Assembly: GCF_037977385.1 (NCBI RefSeq)
Contig: NZ_CP150277.1
Location: 1,279,001-1,343,000, forward strand
Origin: Terribacillus sp. FSL K6-0262
GTDB taxonomy: Bacteria > Bacillota > Bacilli > Bacillales > Amphibacillaceae
Direction: 5' to 3'
DNA length: 64,000 nucleotides
Positions 16,504 to 25,227 of this stretch are shown here, piece by piece. The notes beneath the pieces were generated by a model. It was not told the DNA's origin. It saw only the letters and a program-made list of their open reading frames with translations, and made no database searches. The position numbers and the translations under genes are program-made. Position 1 is the stretch's first letter. The number at the start of each line of letters is the position of its first letter.

Positions 16504-17400
16504 TCATACTCCTTCTTCGACTCGCCGGAGCTCTTCTTGCTCCCCGGCAATCAATTTATCCAGGAAGTAAGCAACGCCCAGATCATCGTTTGATTTCGTA
16601 ACATGCGTGGCAATTTCCATAAGCTCTGTCATCGCATTTTCCATGGCAACACCGTTGCCGGCAACCTCGAACATACTGATATCATTCGGACTGTCCCCAA
16701 CCGCATAGATATCTTCCTTTTGGATTCCATACTTTTCAGCAAGCATGGTAACGGCATAGCCCTTACCTGAATTACTTGGTAATATCTCCAAAATATGCTC
16801 TCCGGAAGAGGTCACTGTGATTTTGGAATTCTGGCTGATTGCCTTATACACTTTAGCGAGATTTTGAAGATCGAAACTGAAGCAAAGGATCTTGAAAATC
16901 GTATTTTCATCAGTGAAAATATGATCTATATTCGGTACAAAGCGAATGCCGGATTGCTTGAATTGAGACATGGCACCGATCCAGAGCTGCTCCAGGTTTT
17001 CATCCGGATTGGCCGAAACCACCTTATCCAATTCCGCTTTCAGCTTCTCTTCCCCATTATATGGAGACAGCAGCTCCGTTTCTGTATACACTTCAAAATA
17101 GATGTCCTGTTCGACAAGGAAATCAGCAATTTCCTTCGCCAATTCTTTCTCAAAGATAATCTTGTTAAGTAATCTATAGCCTGTGTCATGAATCGTGCCG
17201 CCATTGGATGCGATGATCGGGATGTCCAAATCATCGCCTACAAGGGATTTTACATCGAATGTCGCACGGCCGGTACTGATGGCTACCAGCATATCGGCAT
17301 CCACGGCGCGTTTGATGGCCGCTTTATTTTCTTCGGGGATTTGACTCTCGGTATTCAATAATGTTCCATCCAAATCGATCGCGATCATTTTTTTAGCCAA
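16504..17400 (-). CDS. Cof-type HAD-superfamily sugar/flavin-phosphate phosphatase
   Basis: 298 residues. The TTG start at 17400 is chosen because AGGAGG lies 7 nt upstream. HAD motifs: AIDLDGTLLN (catalytic Asp pair, residues 7-16), AISTGRA (motif II Thr), NSGKGYAVTMLAEKYGI (motif III Lys) and YAVGDSPNDISMFEVAG (motif IV). The C2 cap lies between motifs II and III. Cof/YidA-like enzymes dephosphorylate sugar phosphates, FMN, PLP or similar. It is the intact relative of the fossil at 2389-2720. Confidence 0.88.
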   Translation of the reverse strand: MAKKMIAIDLDGTLLNTESQIPEENKAAIKRAVDADMLVAISTGRATFDVKSLVGDDLDIPIIASNGGTIHDTGYRLLNKIIFEKELAKEIADFLVEQDIYFEVYTETELLSPYNGEEKLKAELDKVVSANPDENLEQLWIGAMSQFKQSGIRFVPNIDHIFTDENTIFKILCFSFDLQNLAKVYKAISQNSKITVTSSGEHILEILPSNSGKGYAVTMLAEKYGIQKEDIYAVGDSPNDISMFEVAGNGVAMENAMTELMEIATHVTKSNDDLGVAYFLDKLIAGEQEELRRVEEGV

Positions 17401-17519
17401 GTAAAATCCTCCTAATAAGATTTTTATGTAGTCATTCCTGCCATTATTAAATTATAATGGTTTATTGTGGGACTTTTCAATCGAGAGCAGATGAAGAGGT
17501 TTCATCTTATAACGAAAGA

Positions 17520-17533
17520 GGAAAAGGCTTACA
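17520..17533. promoter_or_regulatory. Weak cre-like site upstream of the sugar symporter
   Basis: GGAAAAGGCTTACA matches the cre consensus at 11 of 14 positions but lacks the central CG. It lies 42 nt before the start codon, where CcpA would block transcription. Tentative. Confidence 0.25.
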
Positions 17534-17574
17534 TATTATAACACAATAATCATACAACTCAGGAGGTACAGAAT

Positions 17575-18918
17575 ATGCAGAAAAAACAATCAAGCAGCTT
17601 ATTGTATTTTTTTGGTGCATTAGGCGGCTTGCTTTATGGCTATGATACCGGAGTCATTTCTGGTGCGTTGCTGTATATTGATGAAGATCTCGGCCTTACT
17701 TCCTTTACAGAAGGATTAGTCGTCAGTTCCCTTTTGGTCGGCGCCATCATCAGTGCCGCAATCACTGGAAGAGTCACGGATAAAATAGGACGTAAAAAGA
17801 CGATAATCAGCGCCGGTATCCTGTTCCTTATCGGTGCATTGACTGCTGGATTGGCTGTCAATGTAACGATGATGGTCATTGCCCGTGTCATTCTTGGTTT
17901 AGCCGTCGGATGTTCCACTACTATTGTACCACTATATTTATCAGAGCTTGCTCCGAAAGAAAAGCGCGGCTCTCTTGCTTCATTGAATCAGCTGCTGATC
18001 ACAATCGGTATTTTATCCTCATACCTGGTGAACTACGCTCTATCCGATGCAGGCGCATGGCGCTGGATGCTTGGACTGGCCGTCATTCCCGCAGCGATCC
18101 TGATCATCGGCATGATTTTCATGCCAGAAAGTCCGCGTTGGCTTTTAACGACCGGTAAAGAAGATCAAGCACGCGCCATCCTGAAACGTGTGCGCGGTGA
18201 GAATGCTTCCATTGATGAAGAGGTTGCCGAAGTCATGAAAACAGAAGAAGAAGACGAAGGCGGTATGAAAGAATTGCTCTCCAGCTGGGTGCGGCCTGCA
18301 TTGATTGCCGGCGTGGGAATTGCCTTTTTCCAGCAGTTCATCGGCATCAATACAATCATCTATTACACTCCGATAACGTTGGAGAATGCTGGCTTTGGAG
18401 ATTCCGCCGCCATACTTGGTACTGTCGGCATCGGGGCAGTCAACGTATTGATGACGATCATCGCCATCCGTTTTGTCGACAAGATCAACCGTAAGACTTT
18501 GCTTATGGCAGGTAATATCGGTATGGTTGCCAGCTTGATCGTCCTATCCACCGTCAACTTGCTTGCACCTGATTCGACAGCTGCAACATGGGCAATCATC
18601 GTTTGCCTCGGCACATTCATCATCTCTTTCTCGACAACCTGGGGACCAGTCGTCTGGATCATGCTGCCGGAACTATTCCCTACCAGCGTCCGCGGAATCG
18701 GAACAGGTGTGGCTACCTTCGCTTTGCACGGGGCTAACTTGATTGTTTCCTTGCTATTCCCGATTTTGCTCCGCACAATCGGTATCAGCTCCCTATTCTA
18801 TATTTTCGCCGTCATCGGTATCCTAGCCTTCCTGTTCGTGAAATTCTTTACTACGGAAACACGCGGGAAGAGCCTGGAACAAATCGAGGAAGATTTGCGC
18901 AAACGCAGTGCAGTTTAA
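17575..18918 (+). CDS. MFS sugar:H+ symporter (CsbC/YwtG/AraE type)
   Basis: 447 residues with 12 predicted helices. Sugar-porter signatures: GGLLYGYDTGVISGAL in helix 1, GRVTDKIGRKKTI in the 2-3 loop, the PLYLSELAPKEKRGSL motif, PESPRWLL after helix 6, FFQQFIGINTIIYYTP in helix 7 and PTSVRGIGTGVAT near helix 10. These transporters carry hexoses, pentoses or inositol with protons; the substrate cannot be told by eye. Start has AGGAGGTAC 6 nt upstream. Single gene ending in a strong terminator. Confidence 0.9.
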   Translation: MQKKQSSSLLYFFGALGGLLYGYDTGVISGALLYIDEDLGLTSFTEGLVVSSLLVGAIISAAITGRVTDKIGRKKTIISAGILFLIGALTAGLAVNVTMMVIARVILGLAVGCSTTIVPLYLSELAPKEKRGSLASLNQLLITIGILSSYLVNYALSDAGAWRWMLGLAVIPAAILIIGMIFMPESPRWLLTTGKEDQARAILKRVRGENASIDEEVAEVMKTEEEDEGGMKELLSSWVRPALIAGVGIAFFQQFIGINTIIYYTPITLENAGFGDSAAILGTVGIGAVNVLMTIIAIRFVDKINRKTLLMAGNIGMVASLIVLSTVNLLAPDSTAATWAIIVCLGTFIISFSTTWGPVVWIMLPELFPTSVRGIGTGVATFALHGANLIVSLLFPILLRTIGISSLFYIFAVIGILAFLFVKFFTTETRGKSLEQIEEDLRKRSAV

Positions 18919-18925
18919 TCCAAAC

Positions 18926-18953
18926 GAAAAGCCGCCCAGCCTGGGCGGCTTTT
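18926..18953. terminator. Bidirectional terminator
   Basis: Perfect stem AAAAGCCGCCCAG/CTGGGCGGCTTTT between the convergent symporter and ABC permease genes. Confidence 0.85.
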
Positions 18954-19656
18954 ACTTCGATAACTTTTTCTTTTTAAATGTAAGGAGGGTTACCGCCAAA
19001 GCCGCAATGGTCCATCCCCCAAGCCAAAGGATATCTCCGCGATAGGAGGAGAATGCCTCGCCATTGATCGCTCCCATACAAGCTTCCATTATATAGTTAC
19101 CAGGCGAATAGCCTAAGATGTCAGCTATCACACTATCCGAAAAATACATCTCAATCATCGGACTGAAACCGAAAAGGAAGCTAAGCGGCAAAATATACAT
19201 TGACGTTTGTACCAGATTTTCACTTAGTAAGCCAACCAAAGTGCCCATTGCAGCAAAGAAAATTACAGCCAATAGCAAGATGATACAAAATAGGAGCGGA
19301 CTTTCCATTCGAACGTCTATGATCAGTATAGGTACAACAAAAGTAATGACGGTCAAGATAACCGAGATTATACTTTTTCCGATCATGATCTCAGCGGCTG
19401 TTGCAGGTGAAAGCAATAAAACTTGCAGTGTATTCTTCTCTTTCTCTTCCCCAATCAGGACTGCCTGTGCATACATCGTTACAAACGCAACGGCCTCTAA
19501 AAAAATAAACGAAAGTGCGAAGTCTTGCTCCCCATCCAGCCGGCTAAAAATCACAGCCAAAAATAGAGGCACGAATAGGACAGATAATATTGTGAAATTC
19601 GACTTTATATCGTGGTATTCCTTTACAAGCATGGCGGATAAACGAGCCGTATTCAT
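18952..19656 (-). CDS. ABC-2 type transporter permease
   Basis: 234 residues, six hydrophobic segments; the N-terminal MLVKEYHDIKSNFTIL, the GEEKEKNTLQVLLLSPATAAEIMIGKS segment and the terminal LTLLTFKKKKL are typical of ABC-2 (NatB/YhaP-like) permeases. The ATG overlaps the stop of the ATPase gene (ATGA), so the two subunits are coupled. Probable exporter of a small hydrophobic compound or Na+; substrate unknown. The upstream degenerate ABC-LytTR protein is a likely regulator. Confidence 0.83.
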   Translation of the reverse strand: MNTARLSAMLVKEYHDIKSNFTILSVLFVPLFLAVIFSRLDGEQDFALSFIFLEAVAFVTMYAQAVLIGEEKEKNTLQVLLLSPATAAEIMIGKSIISVILTVITFVVPILIIDVRMESPLLFCIILLLAVIFFAAMGTLVGLLSENLVQTSMYILPLSFLFGFSPMIEMYFSDSVIADILGYSPGNYIMEACMGAINGEAFSSYRGDILWLGGWTIAALAVTLLTFKKKKLSK

Positions 19657-20498
19657 GCTAATTCCCTCCCTGTCACTTCGATGAATATATCTCCCAGAGT
19701 CGGCTGATCGGAGTGAACGGCAGCTACTTCTTCTGCCTGCATATACCTATATAGGCGATCTGCACCGACAGGATCATTTTTGATTATTTCTTTACGTCCA
19801 TCTTTCAGCTCAAGATGTATGGTGTTTTTTGCATACTTACGCTGAAGCAGACACGGTGCATCCAATTCCCGGATTTGTCCTTCATTCAGGAATGCAACTC
19901 GATCACAAAGCTGCGCGGCTTCTTCCATATTATGTGTTGTCAGGAAAATCGTCGTCCCCTCCCGGTTCAAATCCCGCAAAAGGTCATGCATCTTCTGCAC
20001 ATTACCTGGATCCAAAGCCGATGTCGGTTCATCCAGAAAGAGTATTTCCGGCTTGTGCAGGACAGCCCGGGCAAGCAGTACACGCTGCTTCATTCCTTTG
20101 GACAGTTTTTTTACTTGCTTTTTCTTATCATTTGCCAATCCCACCAGGTGCAGTACCTGTTCCACTCTTCCTGCAGCAACATTATAAAGCTTTGCATAGA
20201 AATCCAGATTGCGCTGTACAGTCAACCGGTCATACAACCCACTGTTATCCGTCAAGATACCTATCCTTCCTAAATCTGCGTCTTTTATTTTAGCTGCCGG
20301 CTTGCCCAAAATAGTAACATCTCCAGCAGTTTGCAGAAGCTGACCTGTAAGGATCTTGACAGTCGTTGTTTTCCCAGATCCACTTGGGCCCAGGAAACCA
20401 AAGACCTCCCCTTTTTTCACATTGAATGAGACTTGCTGCAGTGCACGCTGCTGGCCGAAGACCTTGGATAAATCATTTACCTGTAATGCGTACTCCAT
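19653..20498 (-). CDS. ABC transporter ATP-binding protein
   Basis: 281 residues with an intact nucleotide-binding domain: Walker A GPSGSGKTTT (37-46), signature LSKGMKQRVLLARA, Walker B ILFLDEPTSALD and H-loop TTHNMEEA. About 60 C-terminal residues form the accessory domain common to drug and antibiotic ABC ATPases. Start ATG has AAAGGAG upstream, adjacent to a palindrome CCGTT-TGT-AACGG (20513-20525). Partner of the ABC-2 permease; the operon includes the ABC-LytTR protein 150 nt upstream. Confidence 0.88.
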   Translation of the reverse strand: MEYALQVNDLSKVFGQQRALQQVSFNVKKGEVFGFLGPSGSGKTTTVKILTGQLLQTAGDVTILGKPAAKIKDADLGRIGILTDNSGLYDRLTVQRNLDFYAKLYNVAAGRVEQVLHLVGLANDKKKQVKKLSKGMKQRVLLARAVLHKPEILFLDEPTSALDPGNVQKMHDLLRDLNREGTTIFLTTHNMEEAAQLCDRVAFLNEGQIRELDAPCLLQRKYAKNTIHLELKDGRKEIIKNDPVGADRLYRYMQAEEVAAVHSDQPTLGDIFIEVTGRELA

Positions 20499-20512
20499 GT
20501 TGCTGCTCCTTT

Positions 20513-20525
20513 CCGTTTGTAACGG
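20513..20525. promoter_or_regulatory. Small palindrome before the ABC ATPase gene
   Basis: CCGTT-N3-AACGG lies immediately upstream of the ribosome site, in a 150-nt gap that otherwise holds no ORF. LytTR domains bind short GTT-containing motifs, so this is a candidate site, but single small palindromes are common. Confidence 0.25.
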
Positions 20526-20650
20526 TTGATAATCACAGCTTAACGCCCTTTACGGAAAAACGCTGTAAAATCAAGCTTAATGGAAACCTAAAAAGACGAA
20601 TGGAGCAAATGAAGGGATGAATGCTGCAATATCCAAGCTGAGTGGGGCAC

Positions 20651-21667
20651 TTACAGACCGAGCATTCCCTTCAATTCCTCAAAGCGGTTTTTGGATAGCG
20701 GGACCGAGCTGCGTGAATGATCATCCAGAATCAAACTGAAGCTATTCCGTGTCCAGGTGACCACTTCCTTCACCTGCTGCAGATTCACCAGATAGGATCT
20801 GTGACAGCGAAAGAATCCGAATGCCCTTAGCCGCCCTTCTAATTCCTGAAGCGTATATGTACATGGAAATACTCCATCTTGAAGGTGCAGCTGTGCCATT
20901 CCTTCGCTGCTTTCAATAAAGTTGATATCAAACGGATTGAAGAGAATGATCTTATCATCGATTTTTGCTGGGATCTTTTCCAATTTGACTGGCTGAAGCA
21001 CCTCTTCTTCTGCGGCATCTTCATCCTCTTTCTCTTCGATAGCTATTCGTTTACAGCTTTTATCCGTCAGCGAATAGACATGATCTGTCAACGCCAATGC
21101 ATTTTCCAAATCTATAGTGGTAAGGAGGATGGTTTTATCTTTCTTTTTGAGCTCATCGATGATGCGATGGATGATCAAGCTCGTTTCCAGGTCTACATTC
21201 TGTTCCGGTTCTTCCATGATGACTATTGGCTGATCCTGCACAATCAGCCTTCCGATCTGCAGTCGGCGTTCCTGTGAAAAAGTCAGCTTGCCGATTTTGG
21301 TCGTTCGCCATTCGCGCAAGCCGACTTGCTGCATCACTTCTTCCAGATCCACCTTGCTTCCATGGATTTTCCGAAAGAAAGCAAGGTAATCCTTCACTCT
21401 CATCCTCGTGTAAGCTGCATCTTCCAGATACAGAAAGCCGATTCTATCATTCACGGAATGCAGGTTTTCGATATTTTCACCGAATAGTAGTACACTACCG
21501 GTAGAAGGATTTTCTTTTTTGTTAATTATTTTAAGAAGCTGATTCCCGATCACTTTATTGCAGCGAATCACATAGCACTCCCCTGCTTTCAGCTCTATAT
21601 CGATTGGAGGCAGGAGCATCGTATTACGTGATGTCTTGCTGAGATTTGCAAATTGCAATGTCGTCAT
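20651..21667 (-). CDS. Degenerate ABC-ATPase domain fused to a LytTR DNA-binding domain
   Basis: 338 residues in two parts. Residues 1-210 follow the ABC ATPase layout but the catalytic motifs are eroded: the P-loop position reads RCNKVIGNQLLK (35-46, no GK[ST]), the signature is TFSQERR (129-135), and the H-loop His is replaced (TTIDLENA). The Walker B-like PIVIMEEPEQ keeps its acids. An acidic linker (211-225) leads to a LytTR domain (about 240-338) with FIESSEGMAQLHL, CHRSYLVNLQQVKEV and the final PLSKNRFEELKGML. This suggests a transcription factor using a dead ABC fold as sensor or docking module for the ABC transporter encoded next. Confidence 0.82.
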   Translation of the reverse strand: MTTLQFANLSKTSRNTMLLPPIDIELKAGECYVIRCNKVIGNQLLKIINKKENPSTGSVLLFGENIENLHSVNDRIGFLYLEDAAYTRMRVKDYLAFFRKIHGSKVDLEEVMQQVGLREWRTTKIGKLTFSQERRLQIGRLIVQDQPIVIMEEPEQNVDLETSLIIHRIIDELKKKDKTILLTTIDLENALALTDHVYSLTDKSCKRIAIEEKEDEDAAEEEVLQPVKLEKIPAKIDDKIILFNPFDINFIESSEGMAQLHLQDGVFPCTYTLQELEGRLRAFGFFRCHRSYLVNLQQVKEVVTWTRNSFSLILDDHSRSSVPLSKNRFEELKGMLGL

Positions 21668-21746
21668 TTATGTATCGCCCCCCATTTTACTTTTATTGTA
21701 AAGCTAACGTCATGAATTGGAAATACCGAATCGGAGGTGAGGAGCA

Positions 21747-22187
21747 TTGAAAAAGAATATTGATGATTACCTTAACGAAGGCATATATGGAACAAAAGAA
21801 ACAAAGGCAAGTGAAAGGAAGGAATATCTGGGAACTTTGCGGGAGCGGACCATTCTGGCAATGACTGAAGGGGAGGTCGTCCAGCAAAAGGGACTGCAGC
21901 AGCTGGAAACAGCGATGAAAAGCTATCCGGATGCATCCTTGCGTTTATCTGGCGAAGTGAATATGCGCTTCTTCAAGCCCTATAAAACACTCGCGTCATC
22001 CTACCGTATCCCCTACACATCCGTCACCAATCAAGGAGTCGATGTGGATATTGCACTCGTGCTGCATGTCGACCATGCAATAGATAAGCAGGAAATCTTC
22101 TTGGAAGAAAAAGAAGCCCCTGCAAAGAGCATCGAAAAAACGGACCATTCTTTTTCTTCCATGCTTAAGAATATCTTTAAAAGGTAA
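21747..22187 (+). CDS. yueI: YueI-family (DUF1694) protein
   Basis: 146 residues from a TTG start behind GGAGGTGAGG. Family features are visible: N-terminal NIDDYLNEGIYGTKETKASERKEYLGTLRERTILAMTEGEV, then GEVNMRFFKPYKTLASSYRIPYT and GVDVDIALVLHVDHAID. The DUF1694 fold is a small alpha/beta cytosolic protein of unknown biochemical role, widespread in Firmicutes. The C-terminal lysine-rich stretch is variable. Divergent from the ABC-LytTR gene with an 80-nt shared promoter region. Confidence 0.8.
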   Translation: MKKNIDDYLNEGIYGTKETKASERKEYLGTLRERTILAMTEGEVVQQKGLQQLETAMKSYPDASLRLSGEVNMRFFKPYKTLASSYRIPYTSVTNQGVDVDIALVLHVDHAIDKQEIFLEEKEAPAKSIEKTDHSFSSMLKNIFKR

Positions 22188-22246
22188 TAGAACTGTTAAG
22201 CGCTAGTAAGATTCATGTGATAGCCCGACCGAAAGGAGTAATAAAT

Positions 22247-22867
22247 TTGTATACATTCCATGCAAAAGATCTATCCACCAAGACACATTATAAAATACTC
22301 ACAGGAAGCATCATCCCTAGACCGGTAGCCTTCATCACAACCAAGTCCGAGGAATCGGATGCCGTGAATGCTGCACCTTTCAGCTACTTTTCAATCGTCA
22401 GTGCAGCGCCTCCGATCATCAGTATTTCCATACAGCGCGCAGAGGGCAGACAGAAAGACACAGCACGTCATGCCATTCGCTCGGGGGAACTTGTCGTCCA
22501 TATCAGCACCGAGCCGATCGCCGAGGATATCAATAAGACCGCAGCTACCTTGCCTGCCGAAGAAAGTGAGCTTGATCACACCGGTTTGACGCTTGTCCCG
22601 AGCACATATATCTCGGTTCCCGGAATCAGCGAAGCTTCCATCCGGATGGAATGCACTTTATATGATCATATCGAAATAAAGGATGAGGAAGGAGCTGTCA
22701 CAGCAGACCTATTGCTCGCCAAAGTGGCAGGCTATCATCTTTCTCCGGAAGTTTATGATGACAGTACCGGGTATCTAGATGCAAAAGCAATCCAGCCAAT
22801 CAGCCGTTTGGCTGGCAACGATTATAGTAAGCTTGGTGAGCTATTTACACTGAAACGCCCCAAATGA
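22247..22867 (+). CDS. Flavin reductase-like FMN-binding protein (YwrF type)
   Basis: 206 residues from a TTG at 22247, chosen because AAAGGAG ends 8 nt upstream; the open frame extends to 22217. The flavin-reductase domain shows LTGSIIPRPVAFITTKS, NAAPFSYFSIVSAAPPIISISI and a later KVAGYHLSPEVYD segment. This family binds FMN in a split-barrel fold and reduces flavins or unknown substrates. A remnant SDR gene follows after about 20 nt with its own ribosome site, probably once in the same operon. Confidence 0.82.
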   Translation: MYTFHAKDLSTKTHYKILTGSIIPRPVAFITTKSEESDAVNAAPFSYFSIVSAAPPIISISIQRAEGRQKDTARHAIRSGELVVHISTEPIAEDINKTAATLPAEESELDHTGLTLVPSTYISVPGISEASIRMECTLYDHIEIKDEEGAVTADLLLAKVAGYHLSPEVYDDSTGYLDAKAIQPISRLAGNDYSKLGELFTLKRPK

Positions 22868-22868
22868 C

Positions 22869-23561
22869 AAGGAGAGTGGAATATATCCATACGTATGCGA
22901 CCTGGCATCATTCACCAGTATTCATGCCTGTGCAGAAGCGTTGAAAACACACCTTCCTGTGATCGACATACTCATCAACAATGCCGGCATCATCACACCA
23001 AAAAAGCAATATACCGCTGATGGCTTGGAAATGATGATGGGAGTGAATCACTTTGGACACTTCCTGCTGACCAATTTGCTGCTGGGACAGATCAAGGCAG
23101 CCCCACAAGGGCGGATTGTCGTCGTGTCCTCCGGTGCTTATAAAATCGGAAAAATCAACCTTCATGATTTAGACGGAACGGAATCCTATACGCCTTGGCG
23201 GAATTATGGCCACAGCAAGCTTGCCAATCTTTTGTTCACCAAGGAGCTCTCCCTGCGGCTGCATCATTCGAATGCCACAGTGAATGCGCTGCATCCAGGA
23301 GCCGTCAGTACGAGTCTAGGCGTGGACAGACACACCGGTTTCGGCAAAAAAGTCCATCAGTTGCTCCGTCCTTTTTTCCAATCACCCGCCAAAGGAGCTG
23401 ATACCGCTTTGTATTTAGCAGAAAGCCCTGAGGTTCAGCATGTATCCGGCGGATATTTTTATAAACGGCGGATACAGGAAGTGAAGGGACAGGCGGATAA
23501 TGAGGAATTATCCAAACAACTATGGGCAATGAGCGAAAGAAAAGTGGGATTGACTGTATAG
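22869..23561 (+). pseudogene. 5'-deleted short-chain dehydrogenase (retinol dehydrogenase-like SDR)
   Basis: A ribosome site AAGGAG (22869-22874) leads straight into coding sequence equivalent to about residue 60 of an SDR: CDLASFTSIHACAEALKTH and then IDILINNAG. Preserved are NNAG, the substrate-binding Ser (VVVSSGAYKIG), the catalytic YGHSKLAN and HPGAVSTSLG. The start codon and the TGxxxGIG cofactor-binding beta-alpha-beta unit are missing. A TTG at 22941 could give a 206-residue fragment, but without NAD(P)-binding. The likely event is a deletion between the ribosome site and codon 60. Confidence 0.7.
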
Positions 23562-23572
23562 TCAATCCCACT
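23543..23572 (-). terminator. Hairpin at the SDR/niaR convergence
   Basis: Perfect stem AGTGGGATTGACT with its complement. The minus-strand copy is followed by a T-rich stretch, so it probably ends niaR. Confidence 0.5.
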
Positions 23573-24104
23573 CTGGTACTAATAAGCCGCGCTCCCTCAA
23601 CAGCTCGATCGCCTCGTCCATTATCGACTCATCATCTGCAGCCAGGGTATGGAGATGGATGCCCTCCGTCAATTCAGATAAATAGCCTGCTCTGCTGTTT
23701 GCAATCCTTTCAATGAACTTCTTGACTTCCCGGCGGCTGGAAACCATGATGGAGGCTGTTATTTGTCCGTAAACAGGATGTTCCACCCGGACATCCTTCA
23801 CTGTCACTCCCAAGTCGACAAGCAATTGCAGCTCTTCCTCTGTTCGTCCAGGAGCATGCTGGCAAGCTACGATTCTTTCCACTGAATAAACTGGCTGCTG
23901 CTGCAGTATATATCCTTCACTGGTAGCAATGATCGGATGCTGCTCTGCTTTCAGGAGCGTGACATCGCCTACGATCACTTGCCTGCTGACATTCGCTTCC
24001 TTCGCCAATTCACTTCCCTTGAGCGGGCCATTTGCTGACTGCAGCTTTTCCAGCAGCCATTTTCTGCGCGTCTTCCCCAATAGCTTCTTTTTTTCTTGAA
24101 CCAT
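23562..24104 (-). CDS. niaR: NiaR-type transcriptional repressor of NAD biosynthesis
   Basis: 180 residues. N-terminal HTH (RRKWLLEKLQSANGPLKGSELAKEANVSRQVIVGDVTLLKA) followed by a 3H domain with the conserved histidines in VACQHAP, VEHPVYG and GIHLHTL. NiaR (YrxA) represses NAD synthesis and nicotinate uptake genes when nicotinic acid is present. Here it is not next to nadABC; nadE lies 7 kb away. The 3H histidines bind a metal in characterised members. Confidence 0.88.
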   Translation of the reverse strand: MVQEKKKLLGKTRRKWLLEKLQSANGPLKGSELAKEANVSRQVIVGDVTLLKAEQHPIIATSEGYILQQQPVYSVERIVACQHAPGRTEEELQLLVDLGVTVKDVRVEHPVYGQITASIMVSSRREVKKFIERIANSRAGYLSELTEGIHLHTLAADDESIMDEAIELLRERGLLVPEWD

Positions 24105-24144
24105 TCTGATCCGTCCTTTTTTCTGTTTCCTGTATTATAGCAAA

Positions 24145-24175
24145 TAAAAAAGGCACAGCCATACCAGCTGTGCCT
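24145..24175 (-). terminator. Terminator of the GT8 gene
   Basis: Stem GGCACAGC/GCTGTGCC with a 7-nt loop and six T residues on the minus strand. Confidence 0.8.
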
Positions 24176-25056
24176 TAGTCTGCATACACTTCCTGTTCTT
24201 TTTGTCCCGGAAGCACTTTCCATGGGGTCTGCTGCAGGAATTCGAAGTAAAGAGGAGCAAATGGATGTCCGACATCCGAATTCCATGGTTTATTTGCACC
24301 TGTGAAGTGGACGATGGCCGGGGATTGACGCGCCTCCTTATAGCGTTTCCGTTCCGCAAGCTCCGGCGGTGTCTTGGTCTTGAGTATGATGAAGGATTGA
24401 GCGTTCCATCTTGGGTGTATCGGCTTCCACTTATCCCAAAGGATGGCATTCAAAGCATCCTGATCATGCAAGTAAAGGAACTCTGGATCATTGTTTTCAT
24501 CAATGAATTGCAGTACCTTTTTTGAAATATCCTGTTCGCGCCAGCCTTCCATGTCGATGACCATCATACCGGAATTGAAATATTTACCCTCCGTCGTGAT
24601 GTTCATCTTTTCCAGCCTCCGCAGCTGCCCGGCATCCTCCACTGCCGCCAGCAATTCACCATCCAAGTCCATGTCACACAACTCGGAAATGTCTGTAAGG
24701 ACCAATGTATCGCAATCGATATAAATGACTCGCCCGACAGCTGGATCGGTTATGATTTCCGGAATGGAAATGCGGTAATAAGCTGTTTTATTGATATATC
24801 TGCTTTCTGTTGCATTCTTATATGATTCGGTATCTATGGTCAGAAAACGGATCGGGACACCGAATTGCATCGTCGTCTTCATCAGCCTCCGCTTATTCGG
24901 CTTGGTAATGCCTCCGTCGATTACATATAGCATGACTCGTCTGTTTCGATTGACATTTGTAAGCAGTGATGCCAGCATCACACCAAGGTGGTGGGCGTAA
25001 TTATCATCCGCACTGGAAACAACATGAATTGTATCTTTGTGATGCAAGACGTTCAT
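24175..25056 (-). CDS. gspA: Glycosyltransferase family 8 (GspA-like general stress protein)
   Basis: 293 residues, close to GspA length. GT8 features: IHVVSSADDNYAHHLGVMLASLL at the N terminus, the metal-binding DxD in VIYIDCDTLV (about residue 113), KYFNSGMMVIDMEGW, HDQDALNAIL and the C-terminal HFTGANKPW. GT8 enzymes transfer glucose or galactose from UDP-sugars with retention. In B. subtilis GspA is under sigma-B and flagellar control; no such promoter was identified here. The long C-terminal tail is polar. Confidence 0.85.
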   Translation of the reverse strand: MNVLHHKDTIHVVSSADDNYAHHLGVMLASLLTNVNRNRRVMLYVIDGGITKPNKRRLMKTTMQFGVPIRFLTIDTESYKNATESRYINKTAYYRISIPEIITDPAVGRVIYIDCDTLVLTDISELCDMDLDGELLAAVEDAGQLRRLEKMNITTEGKYFNSGMMVIDMEGWREQDISKKVLQFIDENNDPEFLYLHDQDALNAILWDKWKPIHPRWNAQSFIILKTKTPPELAERKRYKEARQSPAIVHFTGANKPWNSDVGHPFAPLYFEFLQQTPWKVLPGQKEQEVYAD

Positions 25057-25171
25057 CCTCCTTTGAAATCGTATCTTTCTGTACCCCGCATTCCATTCCT
25101 GAAAACTTTCATCAGTGAAAATAAGCAGATAGGACCCGTTAATTATTTGATAATTAGGACAATTATCAGGT

Positions 25172-25212
25172 TAAAAAGAGCTATTACAACAAATGCAATT
25201 GCAATAGCTCTT
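25172..25212 (-). terminator. Terminator of aroK
   Basis: Stem AAGAGCTATT(G/A)CAA with its partner, followed by five T residues on the minus strand; 16 nt after the aroK stop. Confidence 0.7.
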
Positions 25213-25227
25213 AGATCAAGTTCCTGA

